A stretch of 64,000 bases of DNA from Anaeramoeba flamelloides (taxonomy: Eukaryota > Metamonada > Anaeramoebidae). Both the position numbers and the translations under genes were made by a program. The notes beneath the pieces were generated by a model. That model ran no database searches. It worked only from the letters and a program-made list of their open reading frames with translations, and was not told the DNA's origin. Below are positions 23,192-35,900 of the stretch, piece by piece. Each line of letters begins with the position of its first letter. Within the stretch, counting starts at the first letter, position 1. The DNA lies in contig JANTQA010000045.1 of the NCBI GenBank assembly GCA_027625915.1, forward strand, positions 3,658,001 to 3,722,000. Direction: 5' to 3'.

Positions 23192-24104
23192 TTATTAGAA
23201 CCATGAAGAACTAATATATTTAAATTTTCAATTATTGTTTACTCTAATTATTGGTAAATCCATAGTCTCCGTAATCTATTAAGATTTATCTAAAATAAGG
23301 CCACTAAGCTGAGAAGCTATGAGTTAAAATATTGTTGTATTATTTTCAGTATCTCTTGAGATCAAGAAGAACTTTTAAGTTTCAAAATCTTATTAATTTG
23401 AAATTTTTGCTTTAGCAAATTCCTTATTATAAGTTGATATTAAAAACACCAAACCAAAGCCCAACCATTTTTGATATAACTTGATTTTTTCATTGGTTTT
23501 TATTGGAAACTAGTTAACACTTATCTCTGAAAAATAGTTGTATTGAGGAAAACACTACTGCCTTACAATTAAGAATCTGATCAAGTAAATATTTTACATT
23601 AATAACAATTTTGAAATTTAAAAGTTCTTCTGGATCTCAAGAGATACTGAAAATAATTCAACAATATTTTGTCTCATAGTTCCTCCTCTCAGTGGTTTTA
23701 TTTTAGACGGTCCTTCAAATATAAATATTTTTTAACAATCGATATAGTCAGTTCCACTTTTTGGGCACAAACGTTTAAAAGAACTAAATTCAAATCCGAG
23801 TCAAATTATTTGAGTAAAAAAAAATCAGACTTCTAGGATACTTTTAAATAAGCTAATTTCAACACTTGTGTTTTAACCTGTAACGATTGGTCATTCTTCA
23901 GGATTACTAATTGAACCAATAACAGTATTTTATGAATTACTCAAAAATTTGAGATTTAATATTAAATGTTAAAAATTCTTTTTGTAATAAAGACTTAGAC
24001 CAACGAAATTTAACTACTGTTAAACTTAACTTTCGTTTAACTCTTCAAACAAAGAAAAGAGTCATTTTTTTCCTTTTACACACTTTTATTATTAATTAAA
24101 AATT
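21581..24104. other. Divergent intergenic region, no gene seen
   Basis: Lies between the start of the minus-strand peptidase-like gene and the plus-strand prefoldin gene, so both promoters should be here. Contains an inverted repeat (23290-23708), a (TA)n run at about 23158-23187, and a partial copy near 22970-23090 of the repeat seen at 34580-34870. Confidence 0.5.
23290..23708. repeat. Long terminal-inverted palindromic element, about 420 bp
   Basis: CAGTATCTCTTGAGATCAAG at 23349 pairs with CTGGATCTCAAGAGATACTG near 23630. The pairing extends out to CTAAAATAAGG at the left edge and TTTTATTTTAG at the right. Arms are about 100 bp with scattered mismatches. A MITE-like foldback without coding content. 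Confidence 0.7.
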
Positions 24105-24585
24105 ATGAGCAAGAAAGTTGAGGAAGTCGAAGTATCCCGTGAAGACCAAGACTGTATAAACACCTTTGGAAAACTTAATATTCGTTTTCATGAGCTTGAA
24201 GCACAAATCAAAAATTATAATGTATTTGTTCCTTTGTTATTTCTTTTCAAAAAAAAAAAAAAAAAAAAAAAAAAATCCATTCCTAAAACCAATTTGTATT
24301 TCACTTTTACTTCTTCTATTTGAATAATTTTAGACCGAGCTTGATAACTTAGAGTCAAGTATGGATGAGGTATTAATACTTGATGATGTGCTTTATAAAA
24401 TTGCCGATTCTTTTCTTGCAGTTGACGCAGAGCTTGCCGAAAAATTAATTGAACAAAAAACCGAAAAACTCAAAAAAGAAAAAGAGGAGAAAAAAGAAGA
24501 AATTAATAAGATCGAAGAGGAAATGAACAAACTCAAAAAAACCCTTTACAAAAAATTTGGTAACCAAATCAATTTAGAAAACTAA
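24105..24585 (+). CDS. PFDN4: Prefoldin subunit 4 (beta-type), two exons
   Basis: Exons 24105-24221 and 24334-24585, joined by a 112 bp intron (GTATTT...TTTTAG) in phase 0, give 122 aa. The product aligns over its whole length with known prefoldin 4: VSREDQDCINTFGKLNIRF near the N-terminus, ESSMDEVLILDD (human LEDACDDIMLADD), VLYKIADSFL (human MIPYQIGDVFI), a coiled coil rich in K and E, and LYKKFGNQINLEN at the end (human LYAKFGSNINLE). Prefoldin is the cytosolic six-subunit chaperone that delivers unfolded actin and tubulin to the CCT/TRiC chaperonin; subunit 4 is one of the four beta-type subunits. The intron has a long A run. A poly-pyrimidine then A-rich stretch follows the stop. Confidence 0.93.
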
Positions 24586-26734
24586 ACATTTTTCTTGTTT
24601 TTTTTTTTGTTTTGTCATTTTTCTTATTTTTTTTTTTTTAAAAAAAAAAATAAAAAAAAAAAAAAAAAAAAAAGATCAGAATTAAACAATAATTTCTTAA
24701 AAACACAACTTATAAACAAAAACAAAATGATAAATATTATACTTTGAATCACGATCAATTCATTGTGTACTTTTTTCATTCATACTTTTTAAAATTTTTT
24801 TTTTTTTGTGTTTTGTTTTTTTGATTTTTTACTTTTTTTTGATTTTTTGTATTATTGGATCTTTTTTTTCTAAAAGGTTTACCAAATTCCATTCACTTTT
24901 TTTATTCTCGTTGTTTATCAAGCTAGACAGTGAAAAAGAAAAAGAAAAAGAAAAAAAAAAAAATCTTTCCAAAGAAATTTAAAAAAAAAATTTGAATACA
25001 AAACATAAACAATCAACCAAACCACAAACCGAGGATCAACCCAACAAACACAAGACACAATCCCAATTTTTGCTTTTAAACAAAGATCCAAAAAAGAAAT
25101 CCAAAACCAAATTTATTTGGGGTTAAAAATTTTTTGGATATGAGTTAGCAAATAGATTCTTTGAAGAAAAAATTTTTTTTTAAAAATAGTGAAAAAAGTA
25201 AACATTTTTTTATAAATATTAGTTTAGTAATGAAAACTTATAATTTTACATTTGCAAAAGTCATTTATCCCTTAAAAATTAAATATTGCTTTATGAAAAA
25301 TATTTTGCCCTTTTGTTTACTTGTCTCATTCATACTGGCATTTCCATAATAAATAAGGGAAAAAATTTTCACTTCATTTTCATTTTCCTTTTTCAAAAAG
25401 AGCCACAAATTACAACCCACTTTTTTGGGAGCTCTATTTGTGAAAGAAGTATCAGGAAAAGGAAATGAAATTTTTTTCCCATTAATTATGCCAAAGAACC
25501 GTAAAAATTGAATATATTAATTAAAATTTTATCTCAAAAGATTAAAACGACAGTTTTATTCATTTTCCAAAATTTTCATTTGGAATTGATTTTATCAAGA
25601 CCTTGGATTTTCTTTATCTAATAATGTAGTGATTTTTTTTGAACTTAAACTAAAAAATTATCTTTTACACACAGGAAACAATAGTAATTACTAAAGGCAC
25701 AAATTTTTTTGAATTGAATTGTTAACCAAATACTTTGATGAGAGACTGTAAAAATGTAATATGTAAAAAAAATTTTCAAAATAATTTTATTTTTATCAGG
25801 ATTTGTTTAAAAAAATTTTTTTTGTGGAGTAAATACTCATAAATTCAAAAAAAAATCAAATTTTTTTTTTAGTTTAATTTCATTTTTTTGAATTCACTAA
25901 GGCTACTATCATAACATTTCATTTCCAAAAAATTCTTTTTAAAAGATTAACTTTGTGAATGTGTCTATTTTATTTTGACTAATAAAATTCTTTGTCTTTC
26001 TCCAAAGCAAGTAAAAAAGTTTTAAAAATCAAAATTAAATTAAAAATTTAAAATATTTATTTGGTATTATCAGTAATATTCTGATAAATCTACTTTTTTT
26101 TCTATTATATTTTCTCAAAATAGAAAATATTCCAACCTAAAAAAAAAAATAAAGAATAATCAAAAATGCCCCCAAACAATGAGATAATGTAACGTTTGTT
26201 GATTGCAAAAAAAAAAATTAAAAAGTATTCTTAGAGATTGTTCTTGAAATTGAGAAAATTGATCTAAAAAATTTTCTAATCAATGGGTGATAAAAGTTTG
26301 ATTGGTTCAAAAACGAAAATAGGTAAAAAAAATTCCATAAAACTCAAAAATTGTAAAAATAATACATTTCTAAAATGAGATGGTATTTTAAATTTTTTTT
26401 CGAAGTTGATTAAAAGGGAAAATCCACTGTTATTAGTATTACTATTTTTTTAAAAAAAAATCTTCATTTTTGGAGATAGATTGGAGAAATACACAACAAA
26501 TCCCGGAATTTTATTTATTTTTTTTTTAATTGTTGTCAGAATTAAACCTTCCTCGGCTAAGATAAAAAAGCTGATTTCAAAAAGTAAGGTTAATAATTAA
26601 ATAATGTTACCCTTAAAGTTTATTTTTTTTCATTAGAAAGGTTAACTAAATATCATTTCAAAAATTGTAACGCACCTGAAATAATAAATTGAAAAAAAAA
26701 GTATCATTTGGTATTCGAGAACAATTAATAATTA

Positions 26735-27215
26735 AATCTGATTTGTAATTCACTTTTAAATCATTCTAAATATCTAAAAATCTGATATTTTATCGATAAA
26801 AAAAATAACTAAAATAAAAATTAAAAAAAAAGTGAGTCATATTTTTGAAATGGGCATTACCAATTTTTTATTACTGAACTTTTACTGAAAAAAAGTTAAC
26901 AACAAGATTTTTTACGAATAATTAAATTCATTTTAAATGGAATTACATAGTCTCAAATTTCATAGTGGTTATTTGAATTTTCGAAGATATTTTTTTTTAG
27001 ACTTGATCTTTGCAAAAAAAAAAAAGTATCCAAAAAAAAAAAGAAGAAAGAAAGAAAGAAAGAATGAATGAAATAAAAAATAAATCAAAAAAAAAAAAAA
27101 AAAGAAAAGAAAAAGAAAAACTAAAACAAAAATTTGTGAAAATTAAAAAATGAAAAACAAAAAAAAAACTAAAATTTGCAAAATTAGAAAAAATGATTCT
27201 GATCCAAAGATTTAA
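26735..27215. repeat. Dispersed repeat R4, copy 2
   Basis: Homologous to 15925-16340: starts TTTGTAATTCACTTTTAAAT and ends AAATTAGAAAAAATGATTCT. The A-rich middle differs in length, as expected for microsatellite drift. Confidence 0.6.
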
Positions 27216-28966
27216 AAATATTTTTTTGGGGGGTAATACTGGAATAAACCCTCGAAACAACTTCCATTGGCATTATAAAGTGAGTTAAATTTTTTTAAAT
27301 CTCATTTATTTTTGATAATTAAGCAAAAAAATCATTTTTCAAAAGTTTTTTAGTGTAATTTATTTAATAAGTTAGATCCCTTTCAAAGAGTATTCACGGT
27401 TTAATGAAAGATGTAGAAAAATGTTCTATGTTATTTACCATTATCTCATTAAAAGAATTGTTCGTTTTTTGTTTTATAATAATTTTTACTGTTTTAATGA
27501 TCATTTTTTCTTTTAATTATTGTTTTGTAATTTTTTCTAATATGTCTTGTTTTATCTTTTCTATATAAAATTCTTTTTCTTTCTTTTTTTTTTTAATCTC
27601 AATTTGAAAATCAATATTAAAAAATTTTCAAATGAACATTAATTAACTTATTTCTGATTGTTGACTTTAGAATGAATACATTGATTAATAAAAATATTCT
27701 TATTAATAATTTTCATTTTTTAAAGCGGTTATCAATAAACCATAAATTTCCTTGATATTAACAAGATTTTTTTTACATTTATTTATTTGTTTTTCTTATC
27801 AAATAAATTTTGAAATTGGTTTCTTAATGGAATATTTCCAACTAGAGAGAAGTTTAAAATTAAAAAAAAAATACAATTGCCTATTAATGGTATTTTATTC
27901 CCATGTAGCAAATTTCTAAACAAATTTATTTGTAAAATGGTCAGAAAATGGTGTCTCGTCAATTGAAACTCATCTTTTATAACAAACAAAAAGTAAAAAG
28001 TGTGGGGATTATTTTCATTTAACAGGTCTTTGTTGAACTTTGATAAAATTAACTTTTTTTAAATTGGAATTTTATATTACTCAATTTACCCTCAAATTTA
28101 AAACACGGGAATTCTCAAAAAAATCAAAAATTCAATTTTTCTTAACAATTGAAAATAATAGTAAAATGTCACAATTATATTCCAATTTGACAGATAAATA
28201 TATAAAATATCGAGTAACCGTTAATCTTCCTAATCTGGGTTTTGTTTAAATCTGATAAATCTACAAATTATAGTTCTTTGATAAATGTAAAATAAAAAAA
28301 AAACTGAATTCTATAACATTTAATAAGAACATGATTGAAAATTGAAAATCTAATTTTGTGATCAAATTTTAAAGTTGATATTTGTTTTTTTCGGTTTAAA
28401 ATCTTTGAATCGATTTAAATTTGAGTTGGGTGTTTTAGATTATTAAAAACATTGAAAAAATTTTCATTTAATAGAGGTTTATGATTTTTTTTTTTACATA
28501 ATTTTTTTCTTGATTTAATGAAAATTCACAAAAATAAAATTTTTTTAATTGAAATTTCAAATTTTGAATAAATTATTAACTAAAAGATCTCTAGAGTTCT
28601 TAAAAGCCTTATTACATAAATATAAAAACAAGAAAATACTTTAAATAGGTGTTTTCTCCTTAAATTTGGAATTTATCTCAGGGATAAATAGAATAAAGGA
28701 GATTTTCAATTTTCATTCATGTTTTCATTTAATGTTAAAGAATTCAGCTGTATTTAATTTTACATTCACCAAAGGGTTATAATTTGTAGATTTAAAATAT
28801 ATAATCAAAATTCATATTCGGAAGATTAATAGTTGCTTGATATTTTATATATTTATCTATCAAATAGGAATATATTTTGACATTTTACAATTATTTTCAA
28901 TTGATCGGAAAAATAGAAATTCACAGTTGTTGAATATTCTTGGGTTTTAGGATTGTCAGTTATTTT

Positions 28967-29860
28967 GAATTAACTTTTTTGAAAAAAAATGGGAAATGTT
29001 TAAAAAAGTGGACACTTTTTTTTGTTATCAGTTGAAAGTTCAATCGGGAACATTAGTAAAACTAGCGAAAATCAAAAGAATTTTTTGAAGATCAAAATAA
29101 TTCAAATTGGTGATATACCTCTTTTGAGATGTAGAATATCTAACTTATTTTCCTTTGATTTCGATTTCATCTTGATTCTTAAAGAATATTTCTGAAAAAC
29201 TCGATACTTTCTTATAAAACTAAAAGAACTCAAAAATGAACAATTATTACTATTTTTTATCTTTATCATTTTAAACGTTATTTTAAAAAAAGTGTTTACA
29301 GGTTTAGTTCTTTGAATTTTATGTCATATTTCTTTGGGCCCTTAATCCTTAATCTTGATTTTCAATGATATTTTTTTAAAAAATAAAGTTTTCAGTTTCT
29401 CTAATGATTAACAATTAAAAATGGAAAAATCAGAAATAAGCGATTTTCATATTTGCTCTATCTTAATAAGAATCGAGTTTTTCTCAAGTACCCACAAAAA
29501 AATTCAGATTCAACATTAAGGGTTAAATCTCTGAAAGATATAATTTACCAGATATAAATTGTCCTAAAAAATGTACTTTTTACTCATTTTTGTCACTCTT
29601 TATAATAAAAAATAAAAAAGTTGATTTTTAAGGCATTCTACTTGAAGGATCTTGATGAGATTGAAATTCAAGAAAATCGAAGTTGACTCCATTCTTCGAA
29701 AAGGGTTTTGTTTCTCCATTTCTATTATTATTCTCTTCAAAAAATTCTTTTCAATTTTGATCAGATTTACTAATGATCCCAATTAAATTTTTAATTGTTG
29801 ACAAAAAAAGTGTGCCCACTTTTTTGACGTTTCCCATTTTTTTTTCACAACAGTTAATTC
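28967..29860. repeat. Foldback element with arms of about 400 bp
   Basis: GAATTAAC at 28967 pairs with GTTAATTC at 29853. Inside it AATGGGAAATGTTTAAAAAA pairs with TTTTTTGACGTTTCCCATT; further in GGGAACATTAGTAAAACTAG pairs with the inverted copy near 29760-29780; further still AGAATTTTTTGAAGA pairs with its complement near 29735. The arms therefore run almost to the centre. Both arms are diverged, so it is old. No transposase frame. Confidence 0.7.
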
Positions 29861-30031
29861 AATCATTATTTCCAAAATCATCAAATTTTATTTTTTTTTT
29901 TCTTTCTTATATCATTAATTTTCAGCAAATCAAAAAAAATGACTGGAGGAAACAAAAAAATTAAATTTTTTTCTCTTCAAACACAGCCAACAAATAAAGA
30001 AATCAATAAAAAAGTTAAATTTTATTTATAT

Positions 30032-30838
30032 TTAAAATTGAGATCCATTTAGATCTGGAAAGTTCATAAAACCCATTTGTTGGTTTGAACCAGATCCAGA
30101 TCCAGATCCAGATCCTGATCCTGATCCTAAATTAGTGTTTGTCCCTACTCTTGGGAAGGGGCTTTGATCTAAATAGGCTGCATTCATTGCTTTTTCCATA
30201 AATTCTTTAAAAAAATTGAGTTGTCTAATGAGAACACCTACCTCTGAATTTAATGATGCCTCTCGTACCCGAAAATCTTCGTTTTCCTGTTTCAAGGTTT
30301 TAAGTCTCTTTGACACATGATCGATTTGCTCTTTGTGCTTTGATCGGTACACTTTCTTCCCCGTTTCTTCTTTGATGTTATTTGTTTTTGTATTCTGCTG
30401 TTTTATTTCTTTGGGTTTTTGGATCTCTTTTTCTTTTTCTTTTTCTTTTTCTTTTTCTTTTATTTGTTCTTTTTGTTGTTGCTGTTGTTGCTGTTGTTGT
30501 TGTTGTAGTTGTTGTTGAAATTTCTGTAATTGCTGTGGTTGAAATAATGGTTGTTGTTTTTGGTTTTGTTGTTGTTTTTGTTGTTGTTGCTGTTGCTGCT
30601 GCTGCTGCTGCTGCTGTTGCTGCTGTAGTAGAGGGTTCCCAATAGATTGGCTTTGTTGTATAAATTGGTTAATGTTTATATTTTGGTTTGTTTGCGACAT
30701 TTTTTGGTTTGAAAGGTGGTTAATTAATTGTGTTTGTAGTAAAGGTGGTATTGTCGAAAAATTATTTAAAATGTCTTTCATATTTAAATCAGAAACATAA
30801 TTACTATTAGGAGCATTTCTTTTTCTTGAGTTGTCCAT
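30032..30838 (-). CDS. PolyQ leucine-zipper (bZIP-like) protein
   Basis: One exon, 268 aa, ending LNGSQF. Residues about 75-120 are interrupted polyglutamine, followed by a KE run and a short basic stretch (KKVYRSKHKEQIDHVSKRLK, about 163-182). A heptad pattern follows in which LKQENEDF, REASLNSEV, GVLIRQL and NFF place L, F, L, L, F every seven residues, as in a leucine zipper. The C-terminal end has a (GS)n spacer and a short FMNFPDLN motif. Position and spacing match a bZIP transcription factor, but the usual N-x7-R DNA-contact signature is not evident, so DNA binding is doubtful; it may be a dimer partner or simply a coiled-coil protein. No introns. The ATG at 30838 gives MDNSRKRN. The polyQ and KE runs are simple-sequence DNA and probably length-variable. 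Confidence 0.7.
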   Translation of the reverse strand: MDNSRKRNAPNSNYVSDLNMKDILNNFSTIPPLLQTQLINHLSNQKMSQTNQNININQFIQQSQSIGNPLLQQQQQQQQQQQQQQQQKQQQNQKQQPLFQPQQLQKFQQQLQQQQQQQQQQQKEQIKEKEKEKEKEKEIQKPKEIKQQNTKTNNIKEETGKKVYRSKHKEQIDHVSKRLKTLKQENEDFRVREASLNSEVGVLIRQLNFFKEFMEKAMNAAYLDQSPFPRVGTNTNLGSGSGSGSGSGSGSNQQMGFMNFPDLNGSQF

Positions 30839-31969
30839 TACTTTTGTTTGAATTGAAAAATGATGTGTTGTTTCTTAAAAAAGTGATTAAGGAAAAGGGC
30901 TGTTTATGAAAAAAAATTACAATAAAAGACTAAAAAATACAAAAAAATGAAAAATTTATAAAGTTTTTTTTAAAAGCAAAGCCTAAAATTATAACCTAAA
31001 TTCAGGAAAGAATTTCTTTGGTGATTTTGTTTGATCTTTTCAGTAAAATCTCAAAACATATCAAGAATAATTACTTTTTTGGAAATTTAATTAATTTTGG
31101 TAAGAACACTTAACTGATTTTAGACTTTAAATTGTGCTTTGTTTTAAAATTGTCTAAAAAATGTTAGATTTTCATCAAACTTACACACAATTTTAAAAAA
31201 TTATGAAAATTTATCCAGAAATGAAATAACAACAAAAATGAAACTATAAAAATAAGATCACGTTTACAAGAGTTTTGAAAACTCAACACAGAATTATTCA
31301 CCTCTTTAAAAAATCAATAAAAAATCGTAAATTTTTCTTGAGGGGATCTTGCCTTTGATATCTAATTGACAATCCCAGAAAAAAAACACACTTAACATTT
31401 CATCAGATTGTTTTTAACAAGCAAGTGGAGAATAAATAAAGGATACTTGGGATTGATCTCGTCTTCTTGTTTTCATCCAATAAACAGAATTAATTCCAAA
31501 ATTAGTTTAAGAAAAGCGATTCCTCTTGAATTTAAACATACTAACTTTCTAAGTGAACAGTTTTCTGATCATTTAATCCAAATTACTGTTATTTTCTAAT
31601 TAAAAAAAATAAATTTCAATCTTTAAAGCTTCAACAATAATGAGAGCCAGATTAATTGAACTGAAGATTCTAATGATCAAATAGTTTTGTGAAGATGGTG
31701 TTTTTTTTTGACGATTAAGTCAATCGATGGTAAATATTTGAGAATCTGAAATAAAATTTTTTTCTTGAGAAATTGGAAAAAGACAATTGTCATTTTAACT
31801 TTTAAGGGAGTAGCCACGGTAAAGAAAAATTTTTCACTTTTGTGCAATTCTGAAGAGGATCAGAAAATAACATTTTTTTACTCTGATTGTACCTCATTGG
31901 TTTTTATTATTTAAAGTACTTCATTCATTAGATTTTTGAAATTTTTTTTTCAAAGTCTCAAAGAAATTG

Positions 31970-32062
31970 CCACAATAGAATGTTGAGTTGAATTACTTAA
32001 AATAGTGTTTTGAATGTTGAATGACTTATCTTTTATTCTTCTCTCAACATTCTATTGTGGCA
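31970..32062. mobile_element. Small hairpin MITE
   Basis: GCCACAATAGAATGTTGAG at the left pairs perfectly with CTCAACATTCTATTGTGGC at the right, around a short loop. Sits inside the TTAA-flanked element. Confidence 0.75.
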
Positions 32063-32424
32063 TTTAATTTTTTCATTTTTTATTTTTTCATCATTTTTGA
32101 GATTTTTTTAATCCTGACAAGATAAAGCAATTAGAAATATTTTTTTATTAGTGGCATTTAGGATTAATGGATTTTGTTTAAAAAGAACAACAATATTACA
32201 ATTAAGAGAATATAAAAGGAAACATAAATGGGACTTAAATAGCTAGAAGAATTCCAAAATTAGAATAATTAAGTAGAAATATTACTTGTTAGGATTGTAA
32301 AACGTTGGGTTTAGTGGAATATGAGAAGTGAATATGATTATATGTTATCAAAGTTTAAACCACAAAATAGATACACGTTTTATTCAAAGAATCTGAAATT
32401 ATCTTCTCCCAGAAAAAAAAACTA

Positions 32425-32970
32425 AACCACCATTCCAAAAATTTGGACACATCTAAAATCAAAAATAGTGAAACAAAAACTCAATTTACTATATTCTCCC
32501 AAACCTAATATAAAACCAGATTTAAGTAACATAGTATTAATGGTTTTTTAAGTAATAATTTTCATCCAAATATAAGAAAACAATATAAAACAAAAAATCA
32601 AAACAAGTGTGTCCAAAAAAAATGAAATGAGCTGAAATGAAAGAGTTTGAACAAAAAATATATTGGTAGATTTGTTAAAATTACACCAACAATGGTTGAT
32701 CGATCAAATGATAAGATACCATGTACCAGTTGTATGTGGATTTATCACTTGAAGAAACTCAACTCTAACCATCTAGTAACAATCTATAAAAAATTTTCAG
32801 ATCTAACTAAACCGATTAAGTACCTGAAAAAAAGAAAATGAAAACAAAAACAAAAAACAAAAAAAATGATATAGTTTGTTGAATTAAAATTAATTTCCAA
32901 ATTGATGTAAATCATGTTTTTGTTATTCTTCTAACTGTTTAAACTGTGTCCAAATTAATCGAATTAAGTT
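32425..32970 (+). mobile_element. Tc1/mariner-like non-autonomous element, copy A
   Basis: TA-flanked on both sides. Starts AACCACCATTCCAAAAATTT and ends AATTAATCGAATTAAGTT. The 64-codon frame at 32647-32841 reads GRFVKITPTMVDRSNDKIPC and then YHLKKLNSNHLVTI. The same peptide, diverged, is found in copies B and C, so a common coding ancestor is likely; it could be the N-terminal DNA-binding part of a transposase. Length 546 bp, about half of the relic at 52746-53783. Confidence 0.75.
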
Positions 32971-35900
32971 TATTTTAATAATAAAATAATAATAATAATA
33001 AAACTATTTTATCAATATAATCTCAATTTTTTTATTGTTGAACATTACTAAAAAAAAAAATATCAAATTATTTTTTTAAAAAAATTTTTAGAGAATCTAC
33101 GATCACACGCTACTAAAATAAAATGTTTTTATCTCATCTCTCTCAAATTTTTATCATGCCTTATGGTGTAGCTACTCCCTTAAAGTACAAACTTTCAAAA
33201 ATATTTAAGGCACAAAAAAACCCTCAAACCTAGACACAAAATGTGAACTTTTAATTTTCATAAAGTATTTTACTAGAATCCAAATTGTAGTACCTTAATT
33301 TGGGATTTTTTTTCCGCCATTATTTTTCATTGAATGTTTGTGCCTTAAAAGTGGAACTGACTGTAGTAAAAAACCCATCTTCTTGTTTTTTTCACTTCTA
33401 AGGATTCGATATAAGGGATTAGTTCTTACAAGACAAGGAAAATTTTTTCAAAAAAAAATCTCTAAATTTTGTATTTTGAAACACACTCATATAATAAACA
33501 TTATTACACATAACCGTTTTCAAAAAGGTTTACAACTTTAATAGGTATCAATGGGAATTGAAAAAAAAAAAAGGAAAATTTTTCAGTAATATTTTTTTCA
33601 TATTTATTTGTAAAATTTTTGAATTTTTTAATTGACTTAGTAGAGAGATAATTTTCAATTATTTTTTAATGGTCCAAAAAGAAACCTATTTTTCAATTTG
33701 AAAATAGCACAAAATATTTCAATCAAAAGATATCGCTAAATTAAATTGAAAATCTGATTTTTTATCTGTTTTTGGAATATTTTTTATCATTTTATTTTTT
33801 TCATGTTTGGGTTTTTATATACATTCCCGATCGTTTTCTGCAAATTGCTTTAATTTTTATTCTTTTTTTCAATCTTAATATCCAATCAAAAATTAATTCA
33901 TATCAAATTTTTTCATTAAAAAAACACCCTAAAAATAGGTGTTTTTTTCAAAAGCCAGTATTTTTGAAAATGGGGGTATTCGGATTTTAATGGGTTTAAT
34001 AGCTATCCTTTTTTTATTATATAAAATTATAATAACTTTGAAAAAATAATTAATAAAAGAAGTATAACTAGAATCAAATGTATAATTTTGGCTAACTTTA
34101 ATTTTCAGTATTTAAATTTTCCTTGTAGTGTATCATTGTGAAGAAAAAGACTTTATTATATTGTTATGATGTTTAAAACATATTAGTACATCAATGTTCT
34201 TATATCTCTAAAAAACCAATTTGCAAAATAACACTATTTGTTGGTCTCATCAATTAAAAAAGATATTTATATTAAAAAAAAAATCAAGAATTTTAGAATA
34301 AAAAACTAGATTTCATTACAAAACGGTCAGTTGAATTATCAATCTAAGGACCCCCAAAGTCAGAAAATAACTTTCTTAAATTTGTCTCAGAAATATAGAT
34401 TGTTTCGAAAAAATTCTATTTTTTTTTGAAATTAAATAATTAACAAATAGATTCCTTGAACAAAATTTTGCGACACATTAGGATTATATTGATAATATAA
34501 TTAACCTCATTGAAAGGAATAATATATTACCATTCTTTATTTTTTTCTCGAAATGACACTTGGTGAATCTTAGAATGAAAAAATTGAAAAAATAGTTACT
34601 TTAGGAGGATCAGAATGTAAATTATCAAATAATGGACAACTATTATTTTGGCTTTAATGTTTACAATCCCTAAAATTTGTAAAAAAAATATTCTTTTGCC
34701 ATATATTTCTGCGTGTTATTTTAGTTCTTAGCTAATGGACCTTCAACTTAGCATTAGTTTAATTATATTCCATAAAGAAAATTTTTATCGTTTTATTTTG
34801 CTTATTTCTAAAAGCCAAATTGAAGAGTGTGAGGCTAGTATATTGGAACGTACAACTAAACAATGTCGAGATGTGGGATACCGATTGGGAGTTTTATTAA
34901 CATTCTATTTTATTTAGAGCTGATAGGTTTTTTTTTCCAATTGTTTCAGAATTTTCACAAATTTTTTTTTCAAAATCAAGTAATTGATGTTTTAAACCAT
35001 TATTAACTTATTCTTTTTACAATGATACCGTAAAAAAATACATGTGCGTTAACATCATTGATAGATAAAATTTTATTTTTCTTTAACATTAATCTTTTAG
35101 ATAGAAATCTTCGAAAAATTTTTAATTAGTAGAAAAATAATTACATTTTGTTTCGTTTTTCAATTTCTTTATCAACATATCAACCAAATACTAAAATTTA
35201 AGAACAAAATATCATTTTGAAAAAATCCTAAAAGTATTATTTATTTTTTTATCAACTTTTTTTTTTAATCAAAAAAAAAAAAACATTTTTTTATTTATTA
35301 TTGAAAAAGTCTAAAATTACACTCGAAACGCACATATATTTAAATTTCCACAACATCAATTTAAGTATAAAATAATAGATTTCACAAAAAAAAAGAGATT
35401 TTATACTAGTTGCACCCATTCTTAAAAAAGAAAGTAAGAATCTAAAGTATGGGATAGAATTAAAAAAAACTTTTACCAGTTTGATAAATTGAAAAAAATA
35501 ACAAAAAATAACCCAGATCTCAAAAAAAGAGTAGGTGATTCCAATAAACTTAATAATAATAAATACATCTAAATTGTAAAATTTACAAATTCCAAATAAA
35601 AATAATATAGAATCCAAATAAAGAGAAAGAATATACTATCGTTGCAAAATAAAAAATACATAATTTTCATACAACTTTCCAAAAAATTCATTTAAAAAAT
35701 CATGTAAATTCTAATATTTTATTTTGAAGGGAAGTTTAAATTATAAATATTCTTTTAGAGTTGGGCATTTTGATGATTTTTTTTAATTCTTGGGATGTGT
35801 TTTTTTTTTTTTTTTGGAAATTTAAATGAAAATTTAGTTCCTTTTATTTTGTTATCTACTGTATCTTATAAAAATAAAAAAAAATAATAAGCTGCTGTGT

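Larger units (their letters stand above)
24586..30031. other. Intergenic, repeat-rich, no gene seen
   Basis: Contains homopolymer tracts after the prefoldin gene, a repeat block at about 25310-25470 that recurs at 47300-47450 (ACTGGCATTT, AATAATAAATGGG-type core), the second R4 copy (26735-27215) and a foldback element (28967-29860). Several open frames of 60-87 codons have no domain and biased composition. Confidence 0.5.
31806..33179. mobile_element. TTAA-flanked DNA element, about 1.37 kb, non-autonomous
   Basis: Begins GGGAGTAGCCAC after TTAA (31802-31805) and ends GTAGCTACTCCC before TTAA (33180-33183); the 12 bp ends are inverted with one mismatch. TTAA duplication is the signature of piggyBac-type transposition, though the family's usual CCC start is not seen. 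The interior holds a small hairpin element (31970-32062) and a Tc1-like element (32425-32970) but no transposase of its own. Confidence 0.65.
31787..33363. mobile_element. CAGTCAG-type MITE split by a TTAA element
   Basis: The right part (33180-33363) matches the palindromic MITE at 52018-52214 and ends GTGGAACTGACTG followed by TA. The first 19 bp of the same MITE, with 15 of 19 bases matching (GTCATTTTAACTTTTAA against CAGTTTCACTTTTAA), lie at 31787-31805. Between them sits a 1.37 kb insert flanked by TTAA, a sequence the intact MITE contains once at exactly that point. Confidence 0.7.

Noticed and set aside
30333-30645. Plus-strand frames of Cys/Phe or Ala/Val runs
   Set aside because: Antisense reading of the CAG/CAA and KE tracts of the zipper protein.
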